Shown: piece by piece, positions 33,001-44,501 of the stretch
How the letters are laid out: the number at the start of each line of letters is the position of its first letter
Position numbering within the stretch: position 1 is the first letter of the stretch
DNA from: Rutidosis leptorrhynchoides
Taxonomy: Eukaryota; Streptophyta; Magnoliopsida; Asterales; Asteraceae
NCBI RefSeq assembly: GCF_046630445.1
Contig: NC_092338.1
Location: 151,328,501-151,392,500, forward strand
DNA: 64,000 nt
Direction of reading: 5' to 3'
Translations under genes and position numbers: made by a program
The notes under the pieces: generated by a model
What the model was told of the DNA's origin: nothing
The model's database searches: none
Seen by the model: only the letters and a program-made list of their open reading frames with translations

Positions 33001-35684
33001 ATGTGCAACGCCAACGAAGACTAAATCCTAATATGCAAGATGTAGTTAAGAAAGAGATTATTAAACTGCTAGATGCAGGTTTGATATATCCAATCTCTGA
33101 TAGTCCATGGGTAAGCCCAGTTCAATGCGTACCTAAGAAGGGTGGCATGACTGTCATTACAAATGAGAAAAATGAGCTTATTCCTACTAGGACTGTAACA
33201 GGATGGCGTGTATGTATTGATTATAGAAAATTAAATGACGCCACCAGAAAAGATCACTTTCCCTTACCTTTCATAGATCAAATGTTGGAAAGATTAGCCG
33301 GAAATAGTTACTATTGTTTTCTAGATGGATTTTCCGGATATTTTCAAATTCCAATAGCACCCGAAGATCAAGAGAAAACCACATTCACGTGCCCTTATGG
33401 TACTTTTGCTTACAAACGCATGCCATTTGGACTTTGCAACGCCCCTGCAACCTTTCAAAGGTGTATGATGGCGATTTTTCACGACATGATAGAAGAATGC
33501 ATGGAAGTTTTCATGGATGACTTTTCAGTCTTCGGTGATACATTTAAATCATGTCTAGTTAATCTGGAACGAATGCTAATTAGATGCGAAAAATCAAATC
33601 TAGTACTTAATTGGGAGAAATGCCATTTCATGGTTAAAGAAGGCATCGTTCTTGGACATAAAATTTCAAAAGAAGGAATTGAAGTGGATAGAGCTAAAGT
33701 AGATGTAATTGCTAAACTTCCACATCCCACAAATGTTAGAGGAGTTAGGAGTTTTCTAGGGCATGCCGGTTTTTACCGACGTTTCATAAAAGATTTTTCT
33801 AAAATTGCCACTCCTATGAATAAACTCCTAGAAAAGGATGCGCCATTCATCTTTTCAGATGAGTGTATCAAATCTTTTAATATTCTTAAAGAGAAACTCA
33901 CTAATGCACCGATCATGATAACACCAAATTGGAATCTACCATTTGAACTAATGTGCGATGCAAGTGATTTTGCAATGGGAGCCGTTTTAGGACAAAGGAT
34001 TGAAAAACGATTTCAACCTATATATTATGCTAGTAAGACATTACAAGGAGCACAAACGAACTATACAACTACTGAAAAAGAACTCCTTGCTATTGTCTTT
34101 GCTTTTGACAAATTTCGATCATATCTCGTTCTAGCAAAAACGGTGGTCTATACAGACCATTCTGCTCTTAGATACCTATTTTCAAAACAAGATGCTAAAC
34201 TAAGATTAATCCGTTGGATCTTACTCTTACAAGAGTTTGATATTGAAATCCGAGATAAAAGAGGAGCAGAAAATCTCGCAGCCGATCATCTTTCTCGTCT
34301 TGAAAATCCCGATTTAGAAGTTCTAAATGAATCGGCCATACAAGACAACTTTCCTGATGAATATCTATTGAAGATAGATTATAAAGAAATCCCATGGTTT
34401 GCAGACTATGCAAACTACTTAGTTTGTGGATTCCTTGAAAAAGGATTATCGTACCAAAGACGAAAGAAATTCTTCAGTGATATAAAACACTATTTCTGGG
34501 AAGATCCACATCTGTTTAAAAGTTGTCCCGATGGAATAATACGCCGATGTGTATTTGGAGATGAAGCTAGTAAAATTTTAAACCATTGTCACACATGACC
34601 AACAGGAGGGCATTATGGGCCTCAACTAACAGCAAGAAAAGTTTATGAAGCTGGATTCTATTGGCCTACAATTTACAAAGACGCACACCTTCTTTGCAAA
34701 TCCTGTGATGCATGTCAAAGGGCCGGAAAAATAAGTCAGCGTGATGAAATGCCACAAAATGTCATCCAAGTATGTGAAGTATTTGACATTTGGGGTATTG
34801 ACTTTATGGGTCCATTTCCAAAATCTCATAATAATCTATATATACTCGTAGCCATTGATTATGTATCTAAATGGGCGGAAGCACAAGCTCTCCCAACTAA
34901 CGATGCACGAGTTGTAGTCAACTTTTTAAAACGTCTTTTTGCAAGGTTTGGAACACCGAAAGCTTTAATAAGTGATCGGGGTACTCATTTCTGTAATAAT
35001 CAACTTGAGAAAGTTCTTAAAAGATATGGAGTAACTCATAAAATCTCCACCGCATATCATCCACAAACAAGTGGACAAGTTGAAAATACCAACCGAGCTT
35101 TAAAACGTATTCTAGAGAAAACCGTAGGATCAAATCCGAAGGAATGGTCCATTAAATTGGAGGATGCACTCTGGGCTTTTAGAACAGCCTACAAAACTCC
35201 AATTGGAACCACACCTTTTAGACTTGTTTATGGAAAAGCATGTCATCTTCCAGTAGAAATTGAACACAAAGCATTTTGGGCTTTGAAGGAATGTAATCTT
35301 GATTTACATGAAGCCGGACGTCTACGATTAAGTCAACTAAACGAATTAGAAGAATTAAGACATGAAGCATACGAAAATTCGTTAATCTATAAAGAAAGAA
35401 CGAAGAAATGGCATGATAAAAGAATCAGAAGTTCAAAAGAATTTAAAGAAGGAGACAGAGTTCTTCTTTTCAATTCACGATTCAAGCTATTTCCTGGAAA
35501 ATTGAAATCAAGATGGTCTGGACCATTCATAGTCAAAAGAGTTTTCCCATACGGAACGATAGAATTGATAAATTCAAATGGGATTGAATTTAAAGTTAAT
35601 GGTCACAGAGTTAAACATTACATACATGGTCCGATGGAAGTCGACAACGAAGTTAATCACAATTTCGACACCACAGCTAACTAA
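30081..35684 (+). pseudogene. Athila copy 1 gag-pol (broken)
   Basis: Gag begins at ATG 30081, with the retrotransposon gag core (about 30500-31000) and an Athila-type zinc knuckle CEQCGGPHLTKDC. Protease shows LADLGASINLM. Reverse transcriptase has [10 protein letters not shown] and an FMDD catalytic box. RNase H shows [12 protein letters not shown] and [10 protein letters not shown]. Integrase follows with a zinc-binding region, DFMGPFP, SDRGTHF and [12 protein letters not shown]. The RT-RNase H-integrase order is that of Ty3/gypsy. The region is broken (about two breaks) but otherwise near complete and only slightly diverged from copy 2, in keeping with its recent insertion. Confidence 0.93.
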
Positions 35685-35856
35685 GTGTGGGGAGAATCAA
35701 GTCTTTAAAGGATAATATGTATTTCTGTTAGAGTTAGATTGTCTGTTTTCGTGTAGTTCTCGAAAATGGAACACGTATGGTCTTTCCCTAGCAGACCCTA
35801 AAGAACTAGTCTTCTTCCCCCATTCTGAATTTTTATTTTTTTTAGGTTTTTACAAA

Positions 35857-36273
35857 ATGAAGACTGCCTGTGAACTAAACCATGGTCTAATGCTACACGC
35901 TTTGATCACTAAACGTAATAATGACATACTCCCGAGTGAAATAGTATCAGTAATCAGAGAAAGAATGGACGGAGTTAGAAAAGAATCCAGATGCGAAGAT
36001 AATAAGTTACAATTTGGTAAAGGAAAATCGAAATCCGCAGCGAAAAGAAGAGCACGACACCTAGAAAGATGTCACAAATGCGGAAAATGGTCACATGGAG
36101 GTAAATGTTCCAATAATCAAACCTATTCAAATACCAAATTTGTTACTTTATGCAGAGACGGACCGTTCATATGTTTAGAAGAAAAGACACTGAATGCTCG
36201 AGGTTACGCCTATGTAGCCATGGAAAACCAATTAAACCGACTATCTTATGAATGGGATAGATCATATAACTAA
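35857..36273 (+). CDS. Athila copy 1 extra ORF with zinc knuckle
   Basis: A 138-residue ORF with its own ATG, between integrase and the ORF-1-like gene. A basic stretch (KGKSKSAAKRRARHLE) precedes CHKCGKWSHGGKC, a C-X2-C-X4-H-X3-C knuckle one residue shorter than the classic CCHC form. It is present and open in both Athila copies with only about two amino-acid differences. A nucleic-acid-binding role is inferred from the motif and charge. I do not recognise a named family for it. Confidence 0.7.
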   Translation: MKTACELNHGLMLHALITKRNNDILPSEIVSVIRERMDGVRKESRCEDNKLQFGKGKSKSAAKRRARHLERCHKCGKWSHGGKCSNNQTYSNTKFVTLCRDGPFICLEEKTLNARGYAYVAMENQLNRLSYEWDRSYN

Positions 36274-37273
36274 GAAATCTATTTCACAGGTATGTCTGTA
36301 CAGTTTTTATTTTTATTTTTATTTTTAACCTTTTGATAATAAACGCTAATTTGTTCGCTAAAAAGTATTAAATTGGTATTAAATAAAATTAGGTTTGGCG
36401 ACCGAAATTATTGATATCATTCAAAAATTTATTACATCACTGCGAAATTTAACGTTTATTCTTAAGGTATAAATATCTTTAAACAATCAACCCAAAATAT
36501 TTCAAAAATTCATCATGAGTTAAATTAGGTCTTGGAACCGAAATTACTTTACCGAAAAGAGGGGCGCATATTTTTGATAATATTTGATTGATTAAAGTGG
36601 GATAAAAAGACAAAAAGATTTTTAATTTTATTTTTACCATGTTTTTAAAATTAATATATAAATCTTAAATTAATATTGTAAACTTTGTAAAAACAATATA
36701 TTTAAAATTGTAATTATTTGAAAAATTAATATAAGTTTGGTGTGAATTTATAATATGAATTTTTAAATTAAGTTTGGTGTGAATTTTTAATTTTTTGCAT
36801 TTTAAATTTTAAGTTTGGTGTGAATTTTTAATATTAATTTTGAACTTTATATTTAAGTTGTGTGAATTTAAAAACAAAAATTTACTTTATCTCATTAAGT
36901 TAAGAATATGATTTTTAAAATTCGTCGTAAGTTGAAGACTAGGTCTTTGAACCGAAATTGCTTTACCCGAGGGAGGGACGAGAACTTCTATTATCATTAT
37001 TAAATACTTAATTGTTTTATAAGTTAAAGATTATAAAAAAAAAAAAAAAAAAAAAGAGCAAACTCCGCGACTCGCGGAGTTTGAAAGGTAAATCTCCGCG
37101 ACTCACGGAGGGACCGAAAATCAGAAAAAAAAAATAAAAGAGCTGAACGATCAGTTTATGGACACACAACTCCACAACTCAAAAACTGCTGCGAAATAGC
37201 TGCGAAAAACCCGAAAAACACCCCCAAAAATCCCAATTTTTAACCGTTAATCACCAAATTTTTTGCTAAAATC
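36274..37273 (+). other. Athila copy 1 spacer with iterated motifs
   Basis: Noncoding. Holds four AAGTTTGGTGTGAATTT-type repeats (36732, 36769, 36811, 36854), three AACCGAAATT motif blocks (36391, 36527, 36940) and a double hairpin (37063-37079 and 37094-37110). Confidence 0.6.
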
Positions 37274-39297
37274 ATGTTGAGAAGGATGCTATCTAAGAAT
37301 TACTCAAGAAAAACGGTAAATTTCTACACCTAAACACCATTTAATTCGAAATTTGATGTTCTTGAGCTATTTTTTCCCCAATTTGATTTTGATGCTTTTT
37401 AGTGTAATTAGACTTAAATTGTTTATGTATTATGCTTGTATAACCTAGATTGATGCTGTTTAACATGATTAGAAGCCTTAAACTTCAAATTTTGAATAAT
37501 CTAGGGTTTGTGTTCTTGAGCAAATTTGGGGCTTTTTGATATAAACAGGTTATGGCCGATTTTTGTCATGAATTGTTGCTAAATTAAGTAGTGTAACATG
37601 TCTAGGTAGTTAAATGATCCAAACTTTGAGCCTAAACATGATTTTGAGAATTAAAGTGGATTTTTTCAAGTCTAAAATTCATGAACTTGATTTTTGAAAG
37701 ATAATGCCATTTGAGACTTGTTTAATTGCTAGTAATGATTATTTTGACATGTTATTTGAGTTGAATGCTTATGAACTTGGCGAACATTTTCGTATATGCT
37801 TATTTGAAAAAGTGTAGATTTGATAAAAATGTGAAAATGAGCTTAAGTTTGATATAAATTGATAATGTCATTGTAATTATTTTGATTGATGATTTTGCTG
37901 ACACTAATGCATATTTGGATGCACAAAAATTGTGTTTGATGTGTTTTGCAGAATGAAAGGGGTGAATCTTCATCCCAAGCCCGCAATGCTCCTGCTGAGA
38001 ATTTGGAACAACAGGAGGTGGATAACTACTACAAGCAGGATGTACCTCATCCAGTCATGACCTTTTCCGATATGCACTTGGAAGAGTTGCACCCGAACCT
38101 GAGATTTGACAGACTTTGGATAGATTATCCAAAATATCAACGGGGTTTGCATACTCTTCATCCTAAGGTTGTTGAGGTACCGAGGGTCATAGAATGGGGA
38201 CCCTTAGAAGCTGTAGAATTGGCCGGGCCAATTAGGGAATTACTTGTACAGAGGTATGGTAATTCTTCTTTTAATGACTGGATATGTTTATTCACCATAC
38301 GTAGACCTGTATATAAAGTATGGTGTGAAGAATTGTTATGTAGTATAGAGTTGAATGATCGGGTAGCTAGTTTAACCGATCGTTCTTTTATTAGATTTTT
38401 GTTAGGCGGTTCGATGCGCCACATGTCTTTACTGGACATGGCTCAGGCTTTACGTATATATACGCCTGAGGAGTTAGCGTCTGCCGATTGTAGAGGATTG
38501 ATACTAAACGGTAGAAAGATAGATGAGAATTTTGATACACACGGTGTGTGGAGTCAAATGACAAGCCATCACCGTTTCAAAGGGGGAAATTACTCTTATT
38601 TGGATATAGATAGAGCCGAATTAAGAGTGATACATAGGTTTTTAGCTAATTCGATTACACAAAGGGGTAAGAACAAAGAAAAAGTAAATGAACAGGATTT
38701 GTTTTACCATATGTGTATTCGAGACCCACAAAGCGCTGTAAGTATACCATATTGTGTGGGTTATTATTTATCAGCTATGGTTCGGGGGATGCGACCACAT
38801 AGCATAATAGGAGGTGGTATTTTTATTACTTTGATTGGTGAATATCTCGGTGTGGATATAAGTCGGGGGGATTATTACTAGAAGAGCCGGAACCCCGCGA
38901 TACTATAGGTTTAAATGTATACCATGGTGCGAAAGTTTTGAAGAGGCGAAATAACGCCGCAGTACGATACCATGGTAGACATCCACAGGTGGAGAGAAAC
39001 CAGCAACAAGGTAATGTAGGAGGGGGGAATGAGATGCAAGAAATGCATAGGTTTATAGCTTCTCAGGAATACGAAAATGCTAGACAGAGAGCATTTGAAG
39101 ATTGGCAAGTTCATCAGAACCAGATCATAGCTCATTGCCAACATATAGGTAGACACTATATTCCTACACCGAAACCCATCTTCCCTCCTTGGTCGATAGA
39201 GATGCAGCCACCATATCCTACGTATGACCCTGCCGAAGCATTCTATAGCACTTATGGTTATGCCTGGAACCCCTATTGGTACCAATATCATCCTTAG
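37274..39297 (+). pseudogene. Athila copy 1 ORF-1-like gene in env position (broken)
   Basis: The main open region starts at 37952, right after a splice-acceptor-like TTTTGCAG, and has no in-frame ATG near its 5' limit. A short ATG-initiated segment (37274-37315) followed by a GTAAAT donor lies 636 bases upstream. Both features recur at the same spacing in copy 2, so a spliced message is likely, as known for envelope-position genes of some plant gypsy elements. The protein resembles the Athila ORF-1 family (IEWGPLEAVEL, FIRFLLGGSMRHMSLLDMA, GGGIFITLIGEYLGVD) with a Tyr/Pro-rich C-terminus. No clear signal peptide or fusion segment is visible. This copy is broken (about one break). Confidence 0.7.
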
Positions 39298-41370
39298 TTT
39301 ACTTATTATTTTTTATTATTTTGTAATTTGTAATTATTGATAAATTTAATATTTTTGTTAATATTGTAATCATTTTTATAATTATCTAACTTTTATTCTT
39401 AGACTTTAATAATTTTTGAATGTGGGGTAATATACCAAACTTCAAAAATATGTATATATGTTTGCAGTTTATCTTATGTACACAACAGGGTAAAACAACG
39501 CATTTTCAAAGACTGGCATTAAGTTCAGCAAAAGCAACTAATTTTGACGACAAGATGCAAAATATATGTGAAATAACAACAAGACGGAATGAACAAATGA
39601 TGTGCACCATTTATCATTCAGCAAACAAACGCCAATATATTTGGAAACTTTGGTAAAAATTTAATCATTTTCACACAAATCACCCTCAATAATTTAAATT
39701 GTTACTAATTTCTTGCAAATGAGGGCATTGCAAGATCTTAAGTGTGGGAAGGGGTTAAATTCTTTCGGATTTTAAAATTTTTTACTTTATACACTTGGTT
39801 ACCATTAAAAATACTAGTAAAGCAGTAGTTGTATTAGAATCTAGTGCTCTCTGATAAAAAAGAACAGCCCTAGTCTTATATACTGACTACCCAATTCTAG
39901 TAAAATTTTTCAAAATTTTCAATTAAATGAATTCAAAATCATGTTTATACATATTTATGAACGATAAAACTAGGTTTTAACACCGAAATTATTGTTACCT
40001 CGGAAAGGACATAAATTGAGAAACAAACTAAAATGTTAAAATTCATTTAAAATGGAATAAAGGACGATACAAAGGAAAATAAAAGCCAAGTGTGGGAAAA
40101 TTTACCAAGTTATTTTAAACATATGTCACATATATCTGTAACAAATAACTGAAAATACTTTTGCTTTGAACTAAACTAAACTATTTTACCCGATGAAAGA
40201 AAAGAAGAGATGGATCTACATGATGAATCAATTCCATCATTAAAAGGAAGTAAAGTCTTCCGAAAAAGAAACGCGCTTCTTGATTTAGGTCATGAAGTTG
40301 TCGTCCAGACCAGCTGTAGGTTGACGAAAAATCTAGAAAAGTCATCACTAAAATCAGCAGGAAATCCACAGACCTCAGCATTAAACAGGGTCGCCAAGTG
40401 GTCAGATTTATCCTAACCATGAGAAGGATTTATCTCGTACAATGGGGGGCACCATGCAAATTAGCTGGATAAGACTAATGAATCAGATCCCCAGAAAGGA
40501 TAATCTCCTTAAAGATTAAAAATCAGCTTTTAAGACTGATATTACTCAATCCTAGAGATTGACCTTAAAGATTGAGAATTCAAACTCATGGAATTCAATG
40601 ATATCTAAACTCGAGCTTAAACGAGAAAATATTTTGATCAAAATTACAAACCAATTTGTTTTCTGAAAACCCTATTTTCAATGCGTTCATTACCATTGAA
40701 CGTAAAATCCTAGGAATTCACCTGGAATTCATTAGGTCACCTGAACCAAATCGGGTGTCAACCGTAAGAACGGTGGTTGCATAGTGGTCAAAGACAGGAC
40801 CTTGTGCCAGACCGAAAAAATTATAAGGGTGAGCTTTACTATTGCTCCTACCAAGGATAGTAATTGCGTCCGACACGTTATAGACCATAATTAAAAGCAT
40901 GTCACGGGACATTGCCTTAACAGTTGCTTGTTCAACGCTTTCCTTTACAACCGGACGGTAGTTTACCGAAAGGTAATATACGGGACAAGTAAACTGGAAG
41001 TGTTGCTTTCCAAATACAAGGTTAGCAAGTGGGTGACACAAAACCGCAAGTTTTGAGCTAAAATTTTCAAATCTGAAACCCACCAAACCCACAAAAATAT
41101 TTTGCAAACACCGGTAAAGGGTTATTCCGGAAAACTTATCTAGGGTAAAAACTAGATTTCAAAAGATCAAATGTTTTCATAAAGATCCAATTTCCTTAAT
41201 GGATCTAAATTTTTATAGTCATGTGGGACTGTAAACCATATCGTTACTACCATTGTTTATACCGCCGTATAGAAATCACTGATGTACAAAGTGTGAAGAA
41301 TAAAGAAGTGATTCTAGTATTTCAAGACAATATTGCTTGAGGACAAGCAACGCTCAAGTGTGGGAATATT
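39298..41370 (+). other. Athila copy 1 3' noncoding region and PPT
   Basis: About 2 kb between the last ORF and the 3' LTR. The polypurine-like AAGTGTGGGAA at 41356-41366 lies just before the LTR; relatives occur at 35683, 39740 and 40088. Two short stretches stay open in both copies: 68 codons on the plus strand (40210-40416) and about 125 on the minus strand (40718-41107). Whether either is translated is unknown. Confidence 0.6.
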
Positions 41371-43355
41371 TGATAATGCTAAAAACGAACATATATTTCA
41401 TAGCATTATTCCTCAAGAAAGACAAGCTTTTAGTTGCAATTGTTCTATTTACAAGTGATATTCGTTTAAATAATAAAAGGTGAAGACAAAAGACAGATTC
41501 GACGAATTGAAGACGCAAACGACCAAAAAGCTCAAAAGTACAAAAGACAATCAAAAAGGTTCCAATTATTGATAAGAAACGTCTCAAAATTACAAGAGTA
41601 CAAGATTCAAAACGCAAAGTACAAAATATAAAATTGTACGCAAGGACGTTCGAAAATCCGGAACCAAGACCAGAGTCAACTCTTAACGCTCGACGCAACG
41701 GACTAAAAATTACAAGTTAACTATGTATATAAATATAATATAATATATAATTAATTATATTAATTATATATATATATTATATATATATTATAAAACTGTC
41801 GGCAGAGAAACTCCAAGGGTGTGAGCTGTAAATACATTCTCCGCGACTCGCGGAGTTTGAAGAGGCTTTTGCCGCGAGTCGCGGAGCCCCAAATTTCAAC
41901 TCTGCCTATAAAGCAAACCGAATTCTGATCAAAATATCAATATCTTTTTCTTCCTCATTCATACGTAAAACTTATATTTATATTTATAATTTATATTTTA
42001 ATTTTAATTATAATTCTAATAATAAGGGTATGTTAGCGAATGTTGTAAGGGTGTAAGTCGAAATTCTGTCCGTGTAACGCTACGCTATTTTTAATCATTG
42101 TAAGTTATGTTCAACCTTTTTACATTAATGTCTCGTAGCTAAGTTATTATTATGCTTATTTAAAACGAAGTAATCATGATGTTGGGCTAATTACTAAAAT
42201 TGGGTAATTGGGCTTTGTACCATAATTGGGGTTTGGACAAAAGAACGACACTTGTGGAAATTAGACTATGGGCTATTAATGGGCTTTATATTTGTTTAAC
42301 TAAATGAAAGTTTGTTAATGTTAATATAAAGATTTACAATTGGGCGTCCCTATAAATTACCATATACACTCAATCGGACACGATGGGCGGGGTATTTATA
42401 TGTACGAATAATCGTTCATTTAACCGGACACGGGAATGGATTAATAGCCACTAGAATAATTAAAACAGGGGTGAAATTACATTCAAGGGTAATTGGTGTA
42501 ATTGTTAACAAAGTAGTAAAACCTTGGTTTACACGCAGTCGATAACCTGGTGTATTCATTAAACAAAGTATTAAAACCTTGTTACAATTCGAATCCCCAA
42601 TTAGTTGGAATATTTAACTTCGGGTATAAGAATAATTTGATGAGGACACTCGCACTTTATATTTATGACTGATGGACTGTTATGGACAAAAACCAGACGG
42701 ACATATTAAATAATCCAGGACAAAGGACAATTAACCCATGGGCATAAAACTAAAATCAACACGTCGAACATCATGATTACGGAAGTTTAAATAAGCATAA
42801 TTCTTTTATTTCATATTTAATTTCCTTTATTTTATATTTAATTGCACTTCTAATTATCGCACTTTTATTTATTGTTATTTAATCGCACTTTTAATTATCG
42901 TACTTTTTAATTATCGCAATTTTATTTTATCGCACTTTTATTATTCGCAATTTCATTATCGTTATTTACTTTACGCTTTAATTTAAGTCTTGTATTTATT
43001 TTATATTTTACATTAGGTTTTAACTGCAACTAAAGTTTTAAAATCGACAAACCGGTCATTAAACAGTAAAAACCCCCCTTTATAATAATAATATTACTTA
43101 TATATATGTTTGTATTTTTAATAAAAGTAAACTAATATAGCGTTGAGCTTTGTTTAAAGATTTCCCTGTGGAACGAACCGGACTTACTAAAAACTACACT
43201 ACTGTACGATTAGGTACACTGCCTATAAGTGTTGTAGCAAGGTTTAAGTATATCCATTCTATAAATAAATAAATATCTTGTGTAAAATTGTATCGTATTT
43301 AATAGTTTTTCCTAGTAAAATATAAACTATTTTATATACACCTCGCATAACATCA
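41371..43355 (+). repeat. Athila copy 1, 3' LTR
   Basis: 1985 bases, same length as the 5' LTR and nearly identical to it. The hairpin at 41839-41855 is retained. It is followed by the target duplication ATGCC. Confidence 0.93.
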
Positions 43356-43360
43356 ATGCC

Positions 43361-44501
43361 AATAATGGAATTCTGCCATTGGCCTATGGAATTGGTGGCT
43401 GCGAGACAAACGAGGTTTGGTCATGGTTCTTAGGCAACCTAAGAGATCATTTAATGAGTTGTGGTATGAGTGATTGTATTTCAGAGCTTACTTTTATTTC
43501 TGATCGTGCTGCTTCAATAGCACATGGTGTTTCAACTATGTTTCCTGAAGCCTTTCACTGTTTTTGCGCACGTCATTTGTTTGGAAGCATCAAGACTAAA
43601 TCTAACAAATTCAAATATTTTGAATGGCATTATTGGAAAATGGTGAAAGCTTACAATGTGTCGGATTTTGAGGATCATCTTAGTGTATTTCGAAGAAGAT
43701 TGAGAGCGTCTTACAATTATTTAGAACAAGTTGGTTTCCACAAATGGTCCAGAAGTAGAGCTGAACCTGTTAGGTATTCATACCTTACTAGCAACAGTGT
43801 AGAGTCTGTTAACGCACTATCCAAACATGCTCGAAAACTACATGTTTGCATGTTGTTTGAGTTTTTTCGCGCTTCAGTACAAGATTGGTATTTCAAACAT
43901 CGCAACCAGTCGGTTAGTCTTACTTCAAAGGTTACCCCATATGCTGAACGTAAACTAGGCAAGAGGACGAGAAAATCTAGAAGATGGCAAGCAATTCCAT
44001 CGACAAACAATCTAATAGAAGTGCGAGATGGCAGAAAAAATGGAATGGTTAATCTCGACGATAAAGTATGTTCATGTGGGCAGTGGCAGTTATCGGGGAT
44101 ACCTTGTGGTCATGTTATTGCAGCAGCACGACTTTTCGGCGTGGAGGATGTTACTCAATTTGTATCACACTGGTTCACAACTCAAACTTATATAAATACG
44201 TATTTGGAACACATCCTTCCTTTGCCCCATCGGTCAGAATGGTCGTATCCGTCGCCCGGCATTTACAAATTGTAAACCCTCCCATTAAGGAGAAAAGAGC
44301 CCCTGGATGCCCTAAAAGTACAAAACGTATTCCGTCGAAGGGTGAAGATACTGAAAAAACCGTAAGAACTTGCACTCGTTGCAAAGAACCGGGTCATGGT
44401 AGGGATACGTGCACAACTTCTTATGACCGAACAGGTGAATTAACTTCTAAAAGGGTAGTAAAAACATCGGCCTCAAAATCGAAGAAGGGTAAGGAGAAGG
44501 C
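43361..44501 (+). pseudogene. MULE transposase, central and C-terminal part
   Basis: Continues the transposase after the first Athila insertion. It starts with NNGILPLAYGIGGCE, then FISDRAASIAHG with the second catalytic Asp, CARHLFGSI, and NSVESVNALSKH, which probably carries the catalytic Glu. Next comes a SWIM zinc finger (CSCGQWQLSGIPCGH, 44070-44115) and, in another frame, a basic tail with a CCHC knuckle CTRCKEPGHGRDTC (44371-44412). The frame change between about 44230 and 44280 indicates a small indel. The region is cut at 44501 by the second Athila insertion. Confidence 0.88.

Larger units (their letters stand above)
26674..43355 (+). mobile_element. Athila-type Ty3/gypsy retrotransposon, copy 1
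   Basis: A 16,682-base element inside the MULE transposase. LTRs of 1985 bases (26674-28658 and 41371-43355) start TGATAATGC and end CATCA. Target duplications are ATGCC (26669-26673 and 43356-43360). The primer site matches tRNA-Asp, as in Athila and Tat lineages. It carries gag-pol, a small zinc-knuckle ORF, an Athila ORF-1-like ORF in the position used by envelope-like genes, and about 2 kb of 3' noncoding sequence. The LTRs differ at roughly six or seven sites by eye (about 0.3 percent), suggesting an insertion around 0.1-0.2 million years old. Coding parts are broken (about three breaks overall). Confidence 0.95.

Noticed and set aside
38911-39291. 126-codon minus-strand ORF opposite the ORF-1-like gene
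   Set aside because: Shadow of the sense ORF with no domain of its own.
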